Source of the DNA: an uncultured beta proteobacterium
Lineage (GTDB): Bacteria; Pseudomonadota; Gammaproteobacteria; Burkholderiales; Burkholderiaceae_C
Length of the DNA stretch: 9,354 nucleotides
Assembly (NCBI GenBank): GCA_903859265.1
Contig: CAIOLZ010000172.1
Location: 1 to 9,354, forward strand
Reading direction: 5' to 3'
In this document: positions 6,589 through 9,354 of the stretch, piece by piece
How the letters are laid out: each line of letters opens with the position of its first letter
Position numbering within the stretch: position 1 is the first letter of the stretch
Program-made: the position numbers and the translations under genes
The notes under the pieces: generated by a model
Databases searched by the model: none
Told to the model about the DNA's origin: nothing
What the model saw: only the letters and a program-made list of their open reading frames with translations

Positions 6589-8085
6589 ATGAATCGCGAA
6601 TTATTAATGCTCGTTGAAGCAATTTCCCGTGAAAAAAACGTGGAGCGTGATGTGGTTTTGGGCGCTGTTGAAGCCGCTCTGGCACAAGCGACCAAAAAAC
6701 TGTATCCGGGAGATGTTGACATCCGGGTGGCGCTGGACCGCGATAGTGGCAATTACGAAACCTTTCGCCGCTGGCACGTCGTGCCCGATGAGGCTGGACT
6801 TCAGTTGCCTGATCAGGAAATTCTGTTGTTCGAAGCCAAAGAGCAAATCGAAGACATCGAAGTTGACGAATACATTGAAGAGTCCATTCCCTCGGTGCCC
6901 ATCGGCCGTATCGGAGCGATGGCAGCCAAGCAGGTGATTCTTCAAAAAATCCGTGACGCCGAGCGCGAGATGCTGCTCAACGACTTTATGGCGCGTGGAG
7001 AAAAGATTTTTGTCGGCACCGTCAAGCGCATGGACAAGGGTGACCTGATCGTTGAAAGCGGTCGCGTGGAAGGCCGTCTGCGCCGCAGCGAGATGATTCC
7101 CAAAGAAAACTTGCGCACCGGTGACCGCGTGCGGGCCATGATCATGGAAGTTGATCTGACCCTGCGTGGCGCGCCCATTGTGCTGTCGCGTTCTGCACCG
7201 GAGTTCATGATCGAACTGTTCCGTCAGGAAGTGCCGGAAATTGAGCAGGGTCTGCTGGAAATCAAATCCTGTGCCCGTGACGCAGGTTCGCGCGCCAAGA
7301 TTGCCGTGCTCTCCCATGACAAACGTGTTGACCCGATTGGCACGTGCGTTGGTGTGCGCGGAACCCGCGTCAATGGCGTCACCAATGAGCTCGCAGGCGA
7401 GCGGGTCGATATTGTTTTATGGAGCGAAGACCCCGCTCAATTTGTCATTGGTGCATTGGCGCCTGCCAATGTTTCGTCCATCGTTGTGGACGAAGAGCGG
7501 CACGCCATGGATGTGGTGGTCGATGAAGAAAATCTGGCGATCGCCATCGGACGCGGTGGCCAGAACGTGCGACTGGCGTCTGAACTGACCGGTTGGAAAA
7601 TCAACATCATGGATGCAGCCGAGTCGGCCCAGAAATTGGCTTCGGAAACTGATTCGGGACGCAAACTTTTCATGGAGAAGCTCGATGTTGACGAAGAAAT
7701 CGCCGACATCCTGATCGCAGAGGGTTTCACCAGTCTGGAAGAAGTGGCCTACGTTCCCTTGCAGGAAATGCTGGAAATCGAAAGCTTCGATGAGGACACG
7801 GTGCACGAGCTACGCAATCGCGCCAAAGACGCATTGCTGACGATGGAAATCGCGCGGGAAGAGGACGTCGATAGTGTTTCGCAGGATTTGCGCGACATGG
7901 AAGGTTTGAGCCTCGAGCTGATCAGCAAATTGGCCGAGAGCGGCGTAAACACACTTGACGATCTGGCGGATCTGGCCGTCGACGAGTTGACAGAGATCAC
8001 TGGCCAAAGCGCGGATGACGCCAAAGCCTTGATTATGAAAGCGCGTGAACATTGGTTTGCCAATGACGTTGCTCCACAAGCTTAA
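6589..8085 (+). CDS. nusA: Transcription termination/antitermination factor NusA
   Basis: NusA binds elongating RNA polymerase in the cytoplasm. It promotes pausing and intrinsic termination, and takes part in antitermination complexes, for example on rRNA operons. The product is 498 aa; E. coli NusA is 495. The domains appear in the standard order. The N-terminal polymerase-binding domain spans about 1-130 (MNRELLMLVEAISREKNV). The S1 RNA-binding domain spans about 135-200, starting GEKIFVGTVKRMDKGD. KH1 carries the GVRG loop at 255-258, and KH2 carries GRGG at 321-324 followed by QNVRLASELTGWKINIM. Two acidic helix-hairpin-helix repeats follow at about 363-420 and 431-490 (AR1 and AR2), the pair found in proteobacteria, where AR2 contacts the alpha subunit C-terminal domain. 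The gene therefore looks intact. The start is conserved and has a strong Shine-Dalgarno sequence. In E. coli NusA feeds back on its own operon, which makes the leader terminator upstream of rimP relevant. Confidence 0.97.
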   Translation: MNRELLMLVEAISREKNVERDVVLGAVEAALAQATKKLYPGDVDIRVALDRDSGNYETFRRWHVVPDEAGLQLPDQEILLFEAKEQIEDIEVDEYIEESIPSVPIGRIGAMAAKQVILQKIRDAEREMLLNDFMARGEKIFVGTVKRMDKGDLIVESGRVEGRLRRSEMIPKENLRTGDRVRAMIMEVDLTLRGAPIVLSRSAPEFMIELFRQEVPEIEQGLLEIKSCARDAGSRAKIAVLSHDKRVDPIGTCVGVRGTRVNGVTNELAGERVDIVLWSEDPAQFVIGALAPANVSSIVVDEERHAMDVVVDEENLAIAIGRGGQNVRLASELTGWKINIMDAAESAQKLASETDSGRKLFMEKLDVDEEIADILIAEGFTSLEEVAYVPLQEMLEIESFDEDTVHELRNRAKDALLTMEIAREEDVDSVSQDLRDMEGLSLELISKLAESGVNTLDDLADLAVDELTEITGQSADDAKALIMKAREHWFANDVAPQA

Positions 8086-8120
8086 AGCCCTTGTTATGAC
8101 TACCAATTTTCAGTGATGGC

Positions 8121-8151
8121 TGGCAATGGGCGCATTTCGCACCGATTGCCA
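8121..8151 (+). promoter_or_regulatory. Stem-loop in the nusA-infB spacer
   Basis: TGGCAAT (8121-8127) pairs perfectly with ATTGCCA (8145-8151). Inside, GG (8129-8130) pairs with CC (8142-8143) and GC (8132-8133) with GC (8139-8140), separated by single mismatches, around the loop ATTTC. No T tract follows, so it is not an intrinsic terminator. It ends 20 nt before the infB ATG, just ahead of the weak AAAGG ribosome binding site (8156-8160). A role in mRNA processing or in infB translation is inference. Confidence 0.45.
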
Positions 8152-8171
8152 AACTAAAGGTTACCCAATAA

Positions 8172-9354
8172 ATGTCCAGTACGACCGTCGCAGAGTTTGC
8201 CAATGAACTCAAAAAATCAACCGAAACACTGTTGGAACAGTTGAAGTCGGCCGGTGTTGCCAAGTCGGCGGCATCCGATGTGCTGACCGACGCGGATAAG
8301 CACAGTCTGCTTAGTTTTCTGCAAAGCAGCCACGGTACGACCGGCGGCGAGCGCAAGAAAATCACGCTTGTTAAAAAGCAAACGACCGAGATCAAGCAAG
8401 CGGATTCCACAGGTCGTGCACGCACCATTCAGGTGGAAGTCCGCAAGAAGCGCACGTTTGTGCGGCGCGAAGACGGAGCTGATGCGCCAGCGGAGTCGGT
8501 GGTCGAACAGGATGACATTGCGGATGCGGCGGTGGCGCCGGCCATCGATCACCAGGAACTCGCCCGGCGCGAGGAAGAAGCGCGGCGACAGGCAGAGTTG
8601 ATTCGTCGGCAGGAAGAGGATTTGCAGAGAAAGCGCCGCGAACGCGAAGAGCAGGAAGCCAAGGCCCGTGAAGCCGCGCTGGCTGCCGCGGCGCAAGAGG
8701 CAGCGGCTGCGGCTCAGGAACAGGTCGATGTGGCTTCCAAGTCGAACCCGGTCGATGACGCACCCAGAGTTGCAGCCGAACAGGCCGAGGAAGCGGTCCG
8801 GGTCGCCGCACAAGTGCGTGCAAAAGCGGCCGCGGCGTCCAAGGCAGTTGCAGATGAAGAAGTGGCGCGTGCTGCGGATTTGGGCAACCGCCGGCGCAAG
8901 GCCGAAGCAGAAGCGGCAGCGATTCGTTCGATGATGTCGGCACCCAAGAAGGTGCTCGTAGCCAAAAAGCCCGAGGAGCCCAAACCTGCAGCCGATGCGA
9001 AGGCTGGCCTCAAGGGAACACTGCACAAGCCGGCAGCAGGTTCAACGGTGGCCAAACCGGCTAAAACTGCGGCCGGTGCTGCGGCGACCTCTGCGCCTTC
9101 GGGGGCGGGCAAGGAAGTTAAATCCGCCAAACTGTCGAGCAGTTGGGCAGGCGATCCGGCCAAGAAAAAAGAACTTAAAACGCGTGGCGATACGGGAGCT
9201 GGTGCTGGCCGTTCCACCAACTGGCGGGCCGGCCCGCGTGGCCGCCGTGGCAATGACCGCGACCGCACCGACTTGCCGATGCAGCAGGCTCCTCAAGAGA
9301 CGCGCGTGATCGAAGTGCATGTGCCTGAAACCATCACGGTGGCGGAACTGGCGC
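8172..9354 (+). CDS. infB: Translation initiation factor IF-2, N-terminal part
   Basis: IF2 is the GTPase that brings formylmethionyl-tRNA to the 30S subunit and promotes subunit joining. The frame from ATG 8172 stays open for 394 codons to the right edge, so only the variable N-terminal region is present. MSSTTVAEFANELKKSTETL opens the first IF2_N domain (about 1-53). An IF2-associated basic segment follows at about 60-97 (KKITLVKKQTTEIK, then TIQVEVRKKRTFVRR). Residues about 127-185 form a highly charged Arg/Glu/Ala helix, probably a coiled coil or single alpha-helix. An Ala/Lys/Pro-rich linker with WAGDPAKKKELKTRG and an Arg-rich patch (GPRGRRGNDRDR) follows. From residue 378 (RVIEVHVPETITVAELA) the second IF2_N domain begins. 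The GTP-binding domain lies outside the window. The start is conserved, but its Shine-Dalgarno sequence is weak (AAAGG, 11 nt upstream). It follows nusA by 86 bp without a terminator and is probably co-transcribed. Confidence 0.95.
   Translation, partial: MSSTTVAEFANELKKSTETLLEQLKSAGVAKSAASDVLTDADKHSLLSFLQSSHGTTGGERKKITLVKKQTTEIKQADSTGRARTIQVEVRKKRTFVRREDGADAPAESVVEQDDIADAAVAPAIDHQELARREEEARRQAELIRRQEEDLQRKRREREEQEAKAREAALAAAAQEAAAAAQEQVDVASKSNPVDDAPRVAAEQAEEAVRVAAQVRAKAAAASKAVADEEVARAADLGNRRRKAEAEAAAIRSMMSAPKKVLVAKKPEEPKPAADAKAGLKGTLHKPAAGSTVAKPAKTAAGAAATSAPSGAGKEVKSAKLSSSWAGDPAKKKELKTRGDTGAGAGRSTNWRAGPRGRRGNDRDRTDLPMQQAPQETRVIEVHVPETITVAELA

Noticed and set aside
5816..6685. Minus-strand open frame of 289 codons across the leader, rimP and the nusA start
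   Set aside because: It crosses a terminator and two gene boundaries and its translation matches no family I know; it is a shadow of rimP.
8096..8116. Six-codon ORF MTTNFQ in the nusA-infB spacer
   Set aside because: It has no ribosome binding site and is too short to be distinguished from chance.
8640..8860. GCG/GCC-rich stretch in infB as a possible DNA repeat
   Set aside because: It is irregular Ala/Glu/Arg codon usage of the IF2 linker, with no repeating unit at the DNA level.
8931..8936. Paired ATG codons in infB as an internal start for a shorter IF2 form, as known in E. coli
   Set aside because: No Shine-Dalgarno-like sequence precedes them, so the sequence gives no positive support.
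8217..9026. Minus-strand open frame of 269 codons opposite infB, rich in Cys, Arg and Leu
   Set aside because: Its composition is what the reverse of an Ala/Lys/Glu-rich frame produces, and the infB frame is continuous and recognisable.

Overview
The window looks like core chromosome of a betaproteobacterium in the order Burkholderiales, most likely family Comamonadaceae (Rhodoferax/Polaromonas-like). This rests on the wording of the RimP, NusA, IF2 and FabI proteins and on the strong G/C third-position bias; it is recalled family resemblance, not a database search. No mobile element, CRISPR array, rRNA, tRNA or phage gene was seen.

Layout. (1) Positions 1-266, minus strand: the first 88 codons of fabI, enoyl-ACP reductase, running off the left edge. 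(2) Positions 267-309: a very short divergent spacer. (3) Positions 310-5766, plus strand: a complete four-gene peptide ABC importer of the YejABEF type, with periplasmic binding protein, two permeases and a double ATPase. The genes are packed with 0-bp spacing, a 35-bp overlap and a 4-bp ATGA overlap, so they form one translationally coupled operon. (4) Positions 5767-5899: an intergenic leader with a candidate promoter followed at once by a textbook intrinsic terminator. (5) Positions 5900-9354: rimP, nusA and the first 394 codons of infB, the conserved operon joining 30S ribosome maturation, transcription elongation/termination and translation initiation. infB runs off the right edge. A structured 86-bp spacer separates nusA from infB.

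How the genes work together. YejA captures oligopeptides in the periplasm, YejB/YejE form the channel and YejF drives import. RimP, NusA and IF2 are housekeeping factors commonly co-transcribed and, in E. coli, controlled partly by NusA itself through leader terminators.

I do not see a previously undescribed system. The points most worth a second look are regulatory: the promoter-plus-terminator leader ahead of rimP (a possible attenuator), the hairpin just upstream of infB, a two-codon ORF overlapping the nusA start, and the cramped fabI/yejA divergent start region.
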